Positions 27,576 through 36,014 are shown, counted from the stretch's first letter. The stretch: DNA of 64,000 nucleotides from Bacillota bacterium (GCA_023381695.1 JAMCQP010000104.1:1-64000); one strand, 5' to 3'. Notes: a model not told the origin generated them from the sequence alone. Made by a program: numbers and translations.

Positions 27576-28277
27576 TTATCTCCTTCCTCCCTGATAGTAG
27601 CTGTGGTAGTAAGCATAGCCTCCCTGCAATTCTGCTTTGTTCAAGACAATCCCCAATATGCGGGCATTAACTTTTTCCAGGGTTTGTTTGGCCTGTACCA
27701 CCGCTTCTCGTGAGACATCCCCAACGTTAATCACAAGCAAAACACCGTCTACCTTTGCCGCCAAAACGGAAGCGTCGGTAACCGGCAATACCGGGGGAGT
27801 GTCAAAGAAGATCAGGTCTGCGGCAGATCTTAGAAATTCGATCAGGTCCGCCATTCCAGGCGATCCAAGTAGTTCAGCCTGGTTGGGCGGAACCGGGCCG
27901 CTTGACAAAAGCCGGAGGCCCGAAACTGGCGTCTCCTGGAGCGCTTTTCCGGGTTCAACTCGCCCGAGGAGAACATCGGTCAGTCCAATTTTGTTATGGC
28001 ACTTTAAGATCTCATGTTGAGTTGGCATGCGCAGGTCGGAATCGACAATGATGCATTTTTTGCCATCGGCGGCACAAACCGAGGCCAGATTGGCGATGAT
28101 CGTCGATTTTCCCTCGGCGGGGCCAGGACTGGTCACCAGGATTGTCCTGGACGAATAGTTCATGGTTGCAAACTGCAGGTTCGTGCGCAGAACCCGGTAG
28201 GCTTCTACTACCGGAGACCCCGGAGAGAGCTGACTGACTAAAGTTCTTTTGACTTGAGTCCTTTTTTGCATGTCCAT
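27576..28277 (-). CDS. Capsule-type bacterial tyrosine kinase (BY-kinase, CpsD/CapB-like)
   Basis: 233 residues. Walker A variant SPGPAEGKST (52-59), Walker A' IIVDSDLRMPTQH, and a FFDTPPVLP Walker B-like stretch identify a P-loop BY-kinase. The C-terminal tyrosine cluster YAYYHSYY is the autophosphorylation tail. It pairs with the separate Wzz protein just upstream, the split arrangement usual in Bacillota rather than the Wzc fusion of proteobacteria. ATG 28277 sits just past the Wzz stop; a GTG at 28283 or ATG at 28271 are possible alternatives. Activity controls chain length and polymerase output. Confidence 0.9.
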   Translation of the reverse strand: MDMQKRTQVKRTLVSQLSPGSPVVEAYRVLRTNLQFATMNYSSRTILVTSPGPAEGKSTIIANLASVCAADGKKCIIVDSDLRMPTQHEILKCHNKIGLTDVLLGRVEPGKALQETPVSGLRLLSSGPVPPNQAELLGSPGMADLIEFLRSAADLIFFDTPPVLPVTDASVLAAKVDGVLLVINVGDVSREAVVQAKQTLEKVNARILGIVLNKAELQGGYAYYHSYYQGGRR

Positions 28278-28279
28278 CT

Positions 28280-29680
28280 TCACCAACCATGTTTTTTGCG
28301 TTCATTGCCGGGAATCACCGGGATCCGGCCCAGGACCGGTAGCCCGGTGGCCTCTTCGGCATCCTTGCTGGTTTTAATCGTGGTATCCAGGTACTCCAGG
28401 AGAAATACCCCCCAGACACCGAGAAATGCTCCCAGAAACGCGGCAATAATCAGATTTAGTCCGATCCTCGGCTTGATTGGCTTTTCCGGCAGGGTTGCGG
28501 AATCAACCACTCGGACACCGGAAGTACGCGTTGCTTCAGTAATCCGAACCTCTTCGTACTTTTCTTTGAGCATCGAAAAGATATTCTCGGCCGTCTTGGC
28601 TTCTCGCGAGAGCCTGGCAAATTTGAGCTCCTTTTCGGATAACCCTGCAAAAGCGCTTTCGTTTTCGGAAATCGTCCTGGTTAACGTATCATACCTGACC
28701 TTCAACATAACTCTTTCGGTCTCCCAGCGTACAGCTTCCTGCATAAGCTGTTGATATACCGGATTGACCGACCTGGTCTCAGAACTGACAACCTGCCGCA
28801 TTTCTTCTCCCATTCTTTTTTTGGTTTGATCGATCTGAGTACGAAGGGCCAGCACCGCCGGGTGTTTTTCCGTGTATTTTTCCAGCGCGGCCGCCAGTTC
28901 AACTTCCAGATTCGCCAGTTTCAAACTGAATTGCTCCACCACGGGGTTACTGGTTAAAGTGGTTGAAGAGCGGATATCCTGGCTCTGCCGGCCAAGTTCT
29001 ATCTGGATCTTGGCCAGCCGTGCTTCGGCTTCCTTGAGTGCCACCCCGGTTTCCAGCCGTGAAGTTTCCAATCTGGCGATTCTATCGACGGCTGCCCTGA
29101 TCTCGTCCGCTGGAGAATAAAGAGATTCTTTCTCTTTGAATCTGGCCAGCTCGTTTTCACTCTTAAGCAGTTCTTGTTCACTGATCTCCAGTTGCTCCTT
29201 GATGAACTCCCTGGCGCTTCTGGCCTCCTCCCTGTTGACCATTTGCGTCTGCCTTTCGAAGGCCTCCACCAAGACATTAGCCACATCCCGAGCCAATTTG
29301 GGGTCGGAAAGATCCACCTGGATCCGGAAGAGCCCCGCATCAGGCACCTGTTGCACCGAAATAGCCTTTCGCAGAGCAGTAAATCTTTTTGAAGCAGTGT
29401 CAAAGGGCAACTGCAGGTCTTTTACCACCTGGGCCATGAGAGTTCGACTCTTCAGGACTTCCAAATTACTCAACTCTTCTTTCTTGCTCCATTCCGGCAT
29501 AATCTGCCTGAAAGGATTGGCAGCCTGGGTGTTGTCTTCGACAACAATGGTGGTGGTCGCCCTGTAAACCGGCACCATCAACTTGCTTCCAATATAAGTC
29601 GCCGATATGGTGATTAAAAAAATCAGAATCGCCACACCCTTGCGCCGGCGCAGGATGGTCAAGTAATCCCGGAGTTCCAT
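28280..29680 (-). CDS. Wzz/GNVR-type chain-length and export co-polymerase
   Basis: 466 residues. N-terminal Wzz domain with membrane helix 1 (VAILIFLITISATYIG), a long coiled-coil periplasmic region from about 150 to 390, and C-terminal helix 2 (LNLIIAAFLGAFLGVWGVFLLEYL), then a short cytoplasmic tail that would contact the kinase. No P-loop is present, so the ATPase is the separate kinase. ATG 29680 chosen; AGGGGG lies upstream. It controls polymer length and links Wzy to Wza. Confidence 0.9.
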   Translation of the reverse strand: MELRDYLTILRRRKGVAILIFLITISATYIGSKLMVPVYRATTTIVVEDNTQAANPFRQIMPEWSKKEELSNLEVLKSRTLMAQVVKDLQLPFDTASKRFTALRKAISVQQVPDAGLFRIQVDLSDPKLARDVANVLVEAFERQTQMVNREEARSAREFIKEQLEISEQELLKSENELARFKEKESLYSPADEIRAAVDRIARLETSRLETGVALKEAEARLAKIQIELGRQSQDIRSSTTLTSNPVVEQFSLKLANLEVELAAALEKYTEKHPAVLALRTQIDQTKKRMGEEMRQVVSSETRSVNPVYQQLMQEAVRWETERVMLKVRYDTLTRTISENESAFAGLSEKELKFARLSREAKTAENIFSMLKEKYEEVRITEATRTSGVRVVDSATLPEKPIKPRIGLNLIIAAFLGAFLGVWGVFLLEYLDTTIKTSKDAEEATGLPVLGRIPVIPGNERKKHGW

Positions 29681-29752
29681 CCCCCTGCTGTCCCCCTTGC
29701 TTCGGAACAAGTACCTTTATGTCTTTGCTTTCACCAGGCCTAAATCTTGTTC

Positions 29753-30499
29753 CTACCAGCCGGTTAATAACCGCCGCAAGATTTCGGCTACCGAAACGAT
29801 GGTCAGAAGCTTACCCCAGTCTATCATCTTCCGGTAAGGGATATATAGTCTGTCGCCCTCCGCCAGCAATAAATCATGACCTGTCTCCCCCCGGGCCAAC
29901 AACTTTTGCAGGTCAAGAGTTTGAATCTGCCCTTCCTGTGCTGCACCGCCGGTTTTCCGCGTGAACCGTGCATGAGAGGAGTCGGCCTCTGCCGTAGTAC
30001 CCCCCGCCAGCGCCAGTCCCTCGGTGATCCGTGCGCCATAATGTACCGTGTACGCACCAGGTTGTCTGACAGCCCCGAGAACTTCTACGACAATCATATG
30101 GTAATCTTTGACTGTCACCATCGTGCGGGGATTCCTTACATAATCCGACAGTTTTCCCGAGATTACATCCGCCAACCGTTGAGGGGAAAGGCCCGCCGCC
30201 GCGACACTACCGATTAAGGGGTAGCTTATCCCCCCATCAGGCCGAACCTTTGCCACAGCAGTGAGTTCATCGTAGCCCCACACTGTAATCTCCAGAGTAT
30301 CTCCGGGGGAAATCACATAATTGGCGACGGGTGCTTCCTGATTTGAAATTTGCGCATTTGATACTTCGGCAGAAGCCACTGGTGACATTAGCAAGAAACT
30401 CAGGATCAACAAGAAATCTAATAGCTTGGCTGTTCGCCGTTTCATGCCTCTGCTCTTTTGATTGATCCTATTTTGATTAATTTTGCTTTGAACATTCAT
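29753..30499 (-). CDS. Polysaccharide export protein, Wza-like with SLBB domain
   Basis: 248 residues. After an N-terminal signal region (FLLILSFLLMSPVASAE) comes the Poly_export domain (NYVISPGDTLEITVWGYDEL) and one SLBB segment (VVEVLGAVRQPGAYTV). It forms the periplasmic/outer-membrane channel through which capsule or slime leaves. Having this protein implies an outer membrane. ATG 30499 is 8 bases after GGAG; an ATG at 30445 is inside and lacks a clear site. It is shorter than Escherichia coli Wza (about 380), with one SLBB instead of two, and no lipobox Cys is seen. First gene of the large operon. Confidence 0.85.
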   Translation of the reverse strand: MNVQSKINQNRINQKSRGMKRRTAKLLDFLLILSFLLMSPVASAEVSNAQISNQEAPVANYVISPGDTLEITVWGYDELTAVAKVRPDGGISYPLIGSVAAAGLSPQRLADVISGKLSDYVRNPRTMVTVKDYHMIVVEVLGAVRQPGAYTVHYGARITEGLALAGGTTAEADSSHARFTRKTGGAAQEGQIQTLDLQKLLARGETGHDLLLAEGDRLYIPYRKMIDWGKLLTIVSVAEILRRLLTGW

Positions 30500-30523
30500 G
30501 AATACCACTCCAACTGTCGAAAT

Positions 30524-30537
30524 CGCCAAAATTGGCG
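30524..30537. promoter_or_regulatory. Dyad upstream of the export gene
   Basis: CGCCAA and TTGGCG arms (30524-30529, 30532-30537) with a 2-bp centre lie about 25 bases before the Wza start, a plausible operator. No convincing promoter hexamers could be placed around it. Confidence 0.3.
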
Positions 30538-30561
30538 CTCTGTGCAGACTATATATGACGG

Positions 30562-30606
30562 AAAAAAGGCCGGGATCCATTGCATCACAATAGATCTCGG
30601 CCTTTT
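30562..30606 (-). terminator. Intrinsic terminator after the OstA/LptD-like gene
   Basis: A 14-bp stem (30564-30577 with 30593-30606, one G-T wobble), 15-base loop, and a run of six T on the minus strand (30562-30567) just downstream of the stop at 30627. It separates the outer-membrane gene from the exopolysaccharide operon. Confidence 0.75.
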
Positions 30607-30626
30607 ATAAAAAAACTTATAGGTTT

Positions 30627-32318
30627 TTATTTGAACCTGAACCCGAACCCTGCCTGGTGGCTCAACTGCTTGTAGTAAAACCGCACGTCAAAGCAGTGCA
30701 GGATCGGTTTTAAAGTGTAGGTCACCTCCGTGATTTTCTTCTGCGGCAGATCGTACTCGGCGGTCACCTGCCCCTGCCACCGGGGATTCAACTGCGCGGT
30801 GACCCCGCCGTTAATTTTTTCGCCGGGGGCGGGCCGATCAAATTCAAAGGGAGTGGTCCCGTTGACCCTCGACAGGCTGTAGCTCAGGCTCGTCTGGATG
30901 GCCGGGCTTACCTCAAGCGCCATGGAAACCGATGTGGATGTCCCGCGCAGCGATTCTCCGGTGCTATAGGCGGAAACCCTGGCGTTCCCCCCAATATTTA
31001 ACCTGAGCTTCTCGACCGGAGAGAGCGCCGGCAACTGCCAGGCCAGCTCCAGATCCGCCCGGTTGGCGCGAGCCCGGGGAGCCAGGCCCTGCGCGCCATT
31101 TTTTCCTTCCTCAAACCTGCCGAGGCTGGCTTGCGGCGTGATGCTCAAGAGGTTTATGCCCCGGGGGGCGCTAGCCGTGGAAAACCCGCGGATGTTCAGG
31201 GCCGGCCCATTCCAGCCCAGTTGCGGCAAGGTTCGGAGGTAACCGCCATTGGTCGGCCGGTGCGACAGATCCAGCGTCCACCTGGACCCCGCAAAAGCCT
31301 GTTGCGCCAAAACCCCCGCGGACAGGCCGTTCTTCAAGTAATAGCCGATATCCCCGTTGACAAATAGATTGGGCGAGACCTGGTAACTGTCCGAAACGCC
31401 AATCCCGGCCCCACGCGTTGCGGAGTATTCCCCCTTGACTTGAAGCTCCTGGCCGGGGGTTGGCTGGTAAAGGTACGAAACGCCGATCTGCCCTCCCTGC
31501 TTCATGGAATACTCCGTCTGCAGCCGGATCTCGTTCTTTTCATCAATCGAGTACGGGTAGGTGATGCCAAAGTACATGCCCTTCTCTTCCGTCTCATCGA
31601 TCACCGGAATCGGCAATTCCCCGCGGAGGTAACGATCCACGGCCTGTTTTGTAAGGGACAACCTCAGCACGGGCAAGGGCAGCACCGGCACCCCCAGGAT
31701 CTTCACGATCACCCCGCGGGCTTCCAGATACTTACCCGGATACACATCGATGCGCCTGGCCTGGATCACGTAGTCCGGCCGCGGCAGCGGGCAGGTGGTG
31801 AGGGCGCCCTCCGACATCCGGTAAAACCCGTCGCCGAGATCCACGGCGCCGGCGTTAAAGATGAACCTGTTTTCGGTGGTGGCCAGGTTATGGAATCTTC
31901 CCTGGCCGGTCTTCAGATTGTAATGGAGATCCTCGCCGGTCAGCAACCGGTCCTTTTCTGCCATGGCATCTTTATTCTGATCCCCCGCGGCAACCTGCTC
32001 GCCCGCGGTTCCCCCCTTGACGAGGATCTGCACCTTCCCGCCGGCGACCACCTCGCTTGCGTCCATGTGGACCTCCAGGCCGTCGGTAAAAAGCTCAAGA
32101 TTGCCGATCATGGCGTGGACGCCGCCGCTGGCCCGCCAGAGGTTCTGCTCGGGCAGGTTTTCCACGGTCTGGGCGTCCAGGATCACCACATTGGCCGCGG
32201 CGGAGACGCCCGGCCAGGCCGCCATCATCAATGCAGCCACGACGACCACCATCAGAGCAACCCCTGCCGCCCTGATGCTTGTCTTCCTGCCAGTACCGTG
32301 CTGATTCTTTCTGTCCAT
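30627..32318 (-). CDS. OstA/LptD-like outer-membrane beta-barrel
   Basis: 563 residues with a signal sequence (VVVVAALMMAAWPGVSAA), an OstA-like jellyroll (VVILDAQTVENL...RASGGVHAMIGNLEL) and ENRFIFNAG followed by a YVIQARRIDVYPG segment, then from about residue 235 alternating hydrophobic strands. It ends GFGFRFK, near the terminal aromatic of barrel proteins. LptD relatives insert glycolipid into the outer membrane; the Cys-bridged LptD plug is not seen and this barrel is short, so the cargo is uncertain. ATG 32318 has only a poor ribosome-binding site, so the start is tentative. Confidence 0.65.
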   Translation of the reverse strand: MDRKNQHGTGRKTSIRAAGVALMVVVVAALMMAAWPGVSAAANVVILDAQTVENLPEQNLWRASGGVHAMIGNLELFTDGLEVHMDASEVVAGGKVQILVKGGTAGEQVAAGDQNKDAMAEKDRLLTGEDLHYNLKTGQGRFHNLATTENRFIFNAGAVDLGDGFYRMSEGALTTCPLPRPDYVIQARRIDVYPGKYLEARGVIVKILGVPVLPLPVLRLSLTKQAVDRYLRGELPIPVIDETEEKGMYFGITYPYSIDEKNEIRLQTEYSMKQGGQIGVSYLYQPTPGQELQVKGEYSATRGAGIGVSDSYQVSPNLFVNGDIGYYLKNGLSAGVLAQQAFAGSRWTLDLSHRPTNGGYLRTLPQLGWNGPALNIRGFSTASAPRGINLLSITPQASLGRFEEGKNGAQGLAPRARANRADLELAWQLPALSPVEKLRLNIGGNARVSAYSTGESLRGTSTSVSMALEVSPAIQTSLSYSLSRVNGTTPFEFDRPAPGEKINGGVTAQLNPRWQGQVTAEYDLPQKKITEVTYTLKPILHCFDVRFYYKQLSHQAGFGFRFK

Positions 32319-32684
32319 ACCGTATTGATTCGACGCGGGCGCTGCTCTTCCTCCGGCCGGGAATGGGCAAATCCTAGCTTAGATCCCATCTCCTGGCTGA
32401 TGAAGATCTCTTGCCTGATGTTCTCCATTTTGCATGAGACGCCATGGAGGGGGTATTTACCGTACCTTGCCACACCGTAGATGATGTTGTAACTTTATGT
32501 ACAACATCGCCTATAGGTCGGAGGTGTATCTCATTGCGCAGAGGAAAAGTGGTCAAAGCGATGGTTTCCGAGAAGTACAAAGTTTAAAGGGAGGCGCTCC
32601 TTTCGCACCTCCCCATTCTTTGCAAGACCCCCGGTAAACCACGTAACCTTCGAGCAACCCGGAACCCGCGCGTAACCAGGGCGC
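32319..32684. other. Intergenic gap with dyad and micro-ORF
   Basis: About 365 bases between two leftward genes. A perfect 9-bp dyad, GATGTTGTA (32483-32491) with TACAACATC (32500-32508), lies after a possible promoter (TTGCCA, 17 bases, TAACTT). Downstream on the plus strand a GGAGG site precedes a TTG-started 17-codon frame, 32534-32587, which ends TAA just before a hairpin. The peptide (RRGKVVKAM then VSEKYKV) is not a recognised family. It could be a regulator remnant or a leader peptide. Confidence 0.3.
32589..32613 (-). terminator. Possible terminator hairpin downstream of the 322-residue secreted-protein gene
   Basis: GGGAGGTGCG pairs with CGCCTCCC around an AAAGGAG loop on the minus strand, followed only by TTTAAACTTT, so termination strength is uncertain. 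Confidence 0.35.
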
Positions 32685-33653
32685 CTACTTCCCGCCCACC
32701 TTGAGCCCCGTCACCGTCGCCGGTTTGGCCACCTCCACGAAAAACTCGGTGCCTACCGGGATGATGATCTCCTTGCCCTTGACAAAGTAGGCTCCCAGGA
32801 GCCCCACGGGCCCCAGCAGCAGCACCCCGGCCATGCTGGCCCCCGCCGCCAGCTCCAGGGAACGGTTCATCTCGGTGGACTTCTCATCCACCTTGAGGGG
32901 AACCGGCTTTCCGTCAAGCGCCGGCACGTCCCCGAAATCCACCTGCACACGGCCGTCCTTGCCAAACTGCCCCGAGGTCCCCACCTCCACCACGGTCCCG
33001 CGCCCGGTGGTTCCGGAAGGGATGACGGTCCGCCCATCCAGGACCACGTCCTGGATCACGCGGTACTGGACGCTGTCGCCCTGCTTGCTGGTTTTGGAAT
33101 TCAGCTCGGTGAGGAGTCTGATCTTCACCAGGGTGGACTGTGGCACCTCCACCGGAGCTGAATCAAGGTTCCCCCCCGGCCAGGTCAGCTTCACCAGCCT
33201 GTCGACCCGGTCCAGGAGGCTGGCGTTCTGGCCGTCCTGGGGCGCGCCGTACAGGAGGAGCTCGATATTCTTCACCCTGGTCGCCAGGGGATCGCGGGTG
33301 ATGGCCTGGGTGACAAACCACTCCAGGACGTTGAGTTTCATGGCCAGGGACGGCCCCGGCCCGGTGTTGCCGGAAAGAAAGAGCTGGACGTTGTCAATCC
33401 TGGCAATCAGGGCGCCGGGTTGCGTCCGCCCAAAGAGGTCTTTCTCCAGGCGATCCACCCTCTGCAGCAGAGAGCCCCCCTGTTCCTGCCCGTAGACCGT
33501 CTTTTCCGCGGCGCCGAGGCCGGCCAGCGGCGATACCACCCCCAGAGCAAGAGCGGGAGCCTCAAACGCCGGCAAAAGTGTGATCGACAGTGTGACGGCC
33601 AGCGCCGTCACCAGCCCAATTGCCGCCCGCAGCCTTCTTTGCAGGAATACCAT
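32685..33653 (-). CDS. Secreted protein with repeated RLExxLFG-type motifs, unknown function
   Basis: 322 residues starting with an export signal (LRAAIGLVTALAVTLSITLLPAF). The middle holds three degenerate 35-45-residue units of the form leucine-rich helix, RVDRLEKDLFG, ...KNIELLLYG, ...LLDRVDRLVKLTW. The second half is a beta-rich region with GTVVEVGTSGQFGKDGRVQVDFG. A final hydrophobic stretch (AGASMAGVLLLGPVGLLGAYFV) may be a membrane hairpin. I know similar repeats from outer-envelope proteins but cannot name a function. ATG 33653 has AGGGGG 8 bases away; an ATG at 33659 is the alternative. Neighbours are outer-membrane genes. Confidence 0.55.
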   Translation of the reverse strand: MVFLQRRLRAAIGLVTALAVTLSITLLPAFEAPALALGVVSPLAGLGAAEKTVYGQEQGGSLLQRVDRLEKDLFGRTQPGALIARIDNVQLFLSGNTGPGPSLAMKLNVLEWFVTQAITRDPLATRVKNIELLLYGAPQDGQNASLLDRVDRLVKLTWPGGNLDSAPVEVPQSTLVKIRLLTELNSKTSKQGDSVQYRVIQDVVLDGRTVIPSGTTGRGTVVEVGTSGQFGKDGRVQVDFGDVPALDGKPVPLKVDEKSTEMNRSLELAAGASMAGVLLLGPVGLLGAYFVKGKEIIIPVGTEFFVEVAKPATVTGLKVGGK

Positions 33654-33665
33654 GCTCATTCCCCC

Positions 33666-33702
33666 TCGAATCACTTGATTGCTTCTTCGAATCACTTGAT
33701 TG
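33666..33702. repeat. Two copies of a 16-bp repeat containing an AATCA-N2-TGATT dyad
   Basis: TCGAATCACTTGATTG occurs at 33666-33681 and 33687-33702, two helical turns apart (21 bases). Each copy includes an inverted pair AATCA/TGATT. It lies just upstream of the 322-residue gene start and could be a tandem operator. Confidence 0.5.
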
Positions 33703-33745
33703 GTTCTGCCCGCCCGGGCTCAGCCGGGCCGTCATTGGAAACCGG

Positions 33746-33768
33746 GCCGTGGTTTTAAAAGCCACGGC
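33746..33768 (-). terminator. Hairpin right after the barrel-protein stop
   Basis: GCCGTGG/CCACGGC 7-bp stem with a TTTTAAAAG loop immediately follows the TAA of the gene ending at 33770. No T-run follows, so it may be a weak terminator or a stabilising 3' end. Confidence 0.4.
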
Positions 33769-33769
33769 T

Positions 33770-35368
33770 TTAAAACTGGATGGACAGCTCCGCTCCCGCC
33801 ATATTGGATGGCTCCTTCTCCAGGTCGGCCATCCCCGGGATGGTGATGAGCTTATAATAGAGCAGCAATGAACTGTTCGGCGAAAAGTCATAGCCCAATC
33901 CCAGCGTGGCCCCGGCGCCGGTGGTAATGTTGGGCGTCCCCGGCGGGGTACCTGCAGTACTGCCTGTATTGCCTGGAGAGCCGTTGGAATTCGTATTCGG
34001 AGCCGGCTTCTCCACGCTCAACCCGCCCCGGAGCTTCTGTTCGTTGGGGAGCCGCAGATCCAGGGAGATCGAGGCTTTGCCCGCCATCAAGGTCTTGCCT
34101 GAAAGAGTGTCCTTGCCTGTGGCGCCGGCCTTGCTGGCGGCGCCCACCGCGTCGCTGTCCACAAAACGGAAGTTGTCAATGCCGGTGGAAACCGCGACCT
34201 TTCCAAACCTGAACGAGATGTTGTATCCGGCGGGATTTTTTTTGTCGCCCGGGGTGTTTCTGAGCCCGGCGCCCACCTCCACCTCGCCAACCTTGACGGC
34301 CGCCCCGACCTTGATGGCCCCGCTATTGGGGGATGCCGCCCTGGCGTCTCCGGAAAACTCCCCGGTCACCGCCCATCTCTCGCCCAGCCAGTACCGCCCC
34401 TTCACCGTGGTCAACGGCCGTCCGAAGGAGTCCGCCTCGATCCCCAGGGCCTCATCCAGAAGAAGATTTCTGGGCAGGATCCCCTGACCGTCCTGGAAGC
34501 CCATGGTTCCACCGTTGAGCCCCACCTTTGGCGCCAGGCCGGCAATTGCCAGGCGTTCCATCCCGGTGTAGCTGGATTGAAACAGGGGGGGCGGATCCAC
34601 CGCCGGCAGCAAGGCCCGGGATGCCTCCGCGTCGATTTCATCAATATCTTTAAAACCAATATCGCTGAAACCGCTGACGTCCTGCGACGCAACCTTTTCC
34701 ATCCGCTCTCTTCCGGCCGCATCCCGTTTCAGGGCCAATACGCCGGCGGCGCTGGCTTCCAGCTTATGCAGCCCTGTGCCGGAAATGAGGGGAAACTTTT
34801 CGCCGAGGATGGCCAGTTCCCCGGCATATTCGCGCACCAGCCGTTCCAGAGCGGAAATCTGCGTCAGGGTTAACGGCCTTTTCCCCGCGTTTACGGCGTT
34901 ATAGCTGGTGAAAATCTTGGCCAGCTCACCCGCGGCCGCCGTGCCGGTGGGGTGAACCAGCACCTCCCCTACCCTGACCTGCCCGAGTTCACTCAGCCGA
35001 ACCACAAACCTGGCAGTCAGGATCGCCATCTCCAGCCGCGTGATCACCCGGTGGCCCACGGAGGATCCGGACGGCACATAGGTGCCCGGGGCCAGATCGG
35101 GCAAGATCCCGGTGGTGGAAAGGGTTTCCAGCGCGCGGTACGACCAGTCCCCGGCGGGAACCTCGTCAAACGGGTTGGCTGGCTGGCCGGCAACGGACCC
35201 GCCAGCGACAAACTGGCCAGCGGCGTACTCGCCAGCCGCCCCGGCGGATGGGATTTCCAGGGCAAAGCCCGCCGGCGCGAAAAACACCAGCCGGACGGCC
35301 GGCGCCGGCGCCGACAGCAAGACAACCCCCCAGAACACCCCTGCCAGGACCACGCGATGCAACCTCAT
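33770..35368 (-). CDS. SLH-like outer-membrane barrel protein
   Basis: 532 residues: signal peptide (VVLAGVFWGVVLLSAPAPA), a degenerate SLH-like domain (about 65-115, FDEVPAGDWSYRALETL), a helical part, then a Gly-rich beta-strand region with terminal Phe (GAELSIQF), the outer-membrane barrel signature. SLH domains tie such barrels to the cell wall in diderm Bacillota. A low-complexity Asn/Gly/Thr/Pro-rich loop near residues 470-500 is probably an extracellular loop. ATG 35368 follows GGTGGTG. No substrate can be assigned. Confidence 0.65.
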   Translation of the reverse strand: MRLHRVVLAGVFWGVVLLSAPAPAVRLVFFAPAGFALEIPSAGAAGEYAAGQFVAGGSVAGQPANPFDEVPAGDWSYRALETLSTTGILPDLAPGTYVPSGSSVGHRVITRLEMAILTARFVVRLSELGQVRVGEVLVHPTGTAAAGELAKIFTSYNAVNAGKRPLTLTQISALERLVREYAGELAILGEKFPLISGTGLHKLEASAAGVLALKRDAAGRERMEKVASQDVSGFSDIGFKDIDEIDAEASRALLPAVDPPPLFQSSYTGMERLAIAGLAPKVGLNGGTMGFQDGQGILPRNLLLDEALGIEADSFGRPLTTVKGRYWLGERWAVTGEFSGDARAASPNSGAIKVGAAVKVGEVEVGAGLRNTPGDKKNPAGYNISFRFGKVAVSTGIDNFRFVDSDAVGAASKAGATGKDTLSGKTLMAGKASISLDLRLPNEQKLRGGLSVEKPAPNTNSNGSPGNTGSTAGTPPGTPNITTGAGATLGLGYDFSPNSSLLLYYKLITIPGMADLEKEPSNMAGAELSIQF

Positions 35369-35440
35369 AAACACCACCAGTTCTGTTATTCTCTACTGGT
35401 CCCGGAAAAACCTGCAATAAAATAAATTCGTTCCCAGGCG

Positions 35441-35479
35441 GTAGAATAAGCGGGTGGAAAGTAGAATAGCGGGTGGAAA
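35441..35479. repeat. Tandem 19/20-bp repeat
   Basis: GTAGAATAAGCGGGTGGAAA (35441-35460) is followed directly by a copy lacking one A (35461-35479). It lies between the ATP synthase terminator and the barrel-protein gene. No function assigned. Confidence 0.5.
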
Positions 35480-35493
35480 AAGTGGGCGGAAAC

Positions 35494-35522
35494 AAAAAGG
35501 TGGGTTGCGCCCGGCCCCCACC
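35494..35522 (-). terminator. Intrinsic terminator of the F1 ATP synthase operon
   Basis: On the minus strand a GGTGGG/CCCACC stem with a GC-rich 12-base loop is followed by five T (35494-35498), 58 bases past the epsilon stop. The stem is short but complete, with the T-run in place. Confidence 0.55.
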
Positions 35523-35579
35523 ATCGGATCTCCTCAAAATCTCTCGAATTTCCCTGGAATTTCTAGTTTCTTGGAATCT

Positions 35580-36014
35580 CTAATGCGGATCGCCCTCGCG
35601 CCCCGCCGCCTTCAACCGGGCGGCGGCCCGCCGCAGCGCGGCCTCGGCGCGTACCATGTCAATGCTCTCTCCTCTGGCGGTTAGCCGCTTCAACGCCCGC
35701 TCCCGGGCCGCCATTGCCCTCTCCACGTCGATCTCCTCGGCCCGTTCGGCGGCGTCCGCCAGTACCACGGTCTTATGGGGCTTGACGACAATAAAGCCGC
35801 TGCTCACCGCCATTCTTACCTCGGCGCCGTGCTGCCGCACCCGCAGAACCCCCGGCTCCAGCGCCGATACCAGCGGGGCGTGGAGCGGCAGAATGCCCAG
35901 AGATCCTTCCGTCCCCGGCGCGACGATCATTTCGGCATCGGAGGCAAAGACCACCTCCCGCGTGGTAACCACCTCGAGCCGCATCATCCTTTTGGCCACC
36001 GCCTTCTCGGCCAT
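35580..36014 (-). CDS. atpC: ATP synthase F1 epsilon subunit
   Basis: 144 residues: N-terminal beta-sandwich (RLEVVTTREVVFASDAEMIVAPGTEGSLGILPLHAPLVSAL) and a C-terminal two-helix domain (VERAMAARERALKRL). It sits in the central stalk and inhibits hydrolysis in its extended form. ATG 36014 (MAEKAV) chosen over an in-frame GTG at 36023. Last gene of the operon, 27 bases after the beta stop. Confidence 0.92.
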   Translation of the reverse strand: MAEKAVAKRMMRLEVVTTREVVFASDAEMIVAPGTEGSLGILPLHAPLVSALEPGVLRVRQHGAEVRMAVSSGFIVVKPHKTVVLADAAERAEEIDVERAMAARERALKRLTARGESIDMVRAEAALRRAAARLKAAGREGDPH

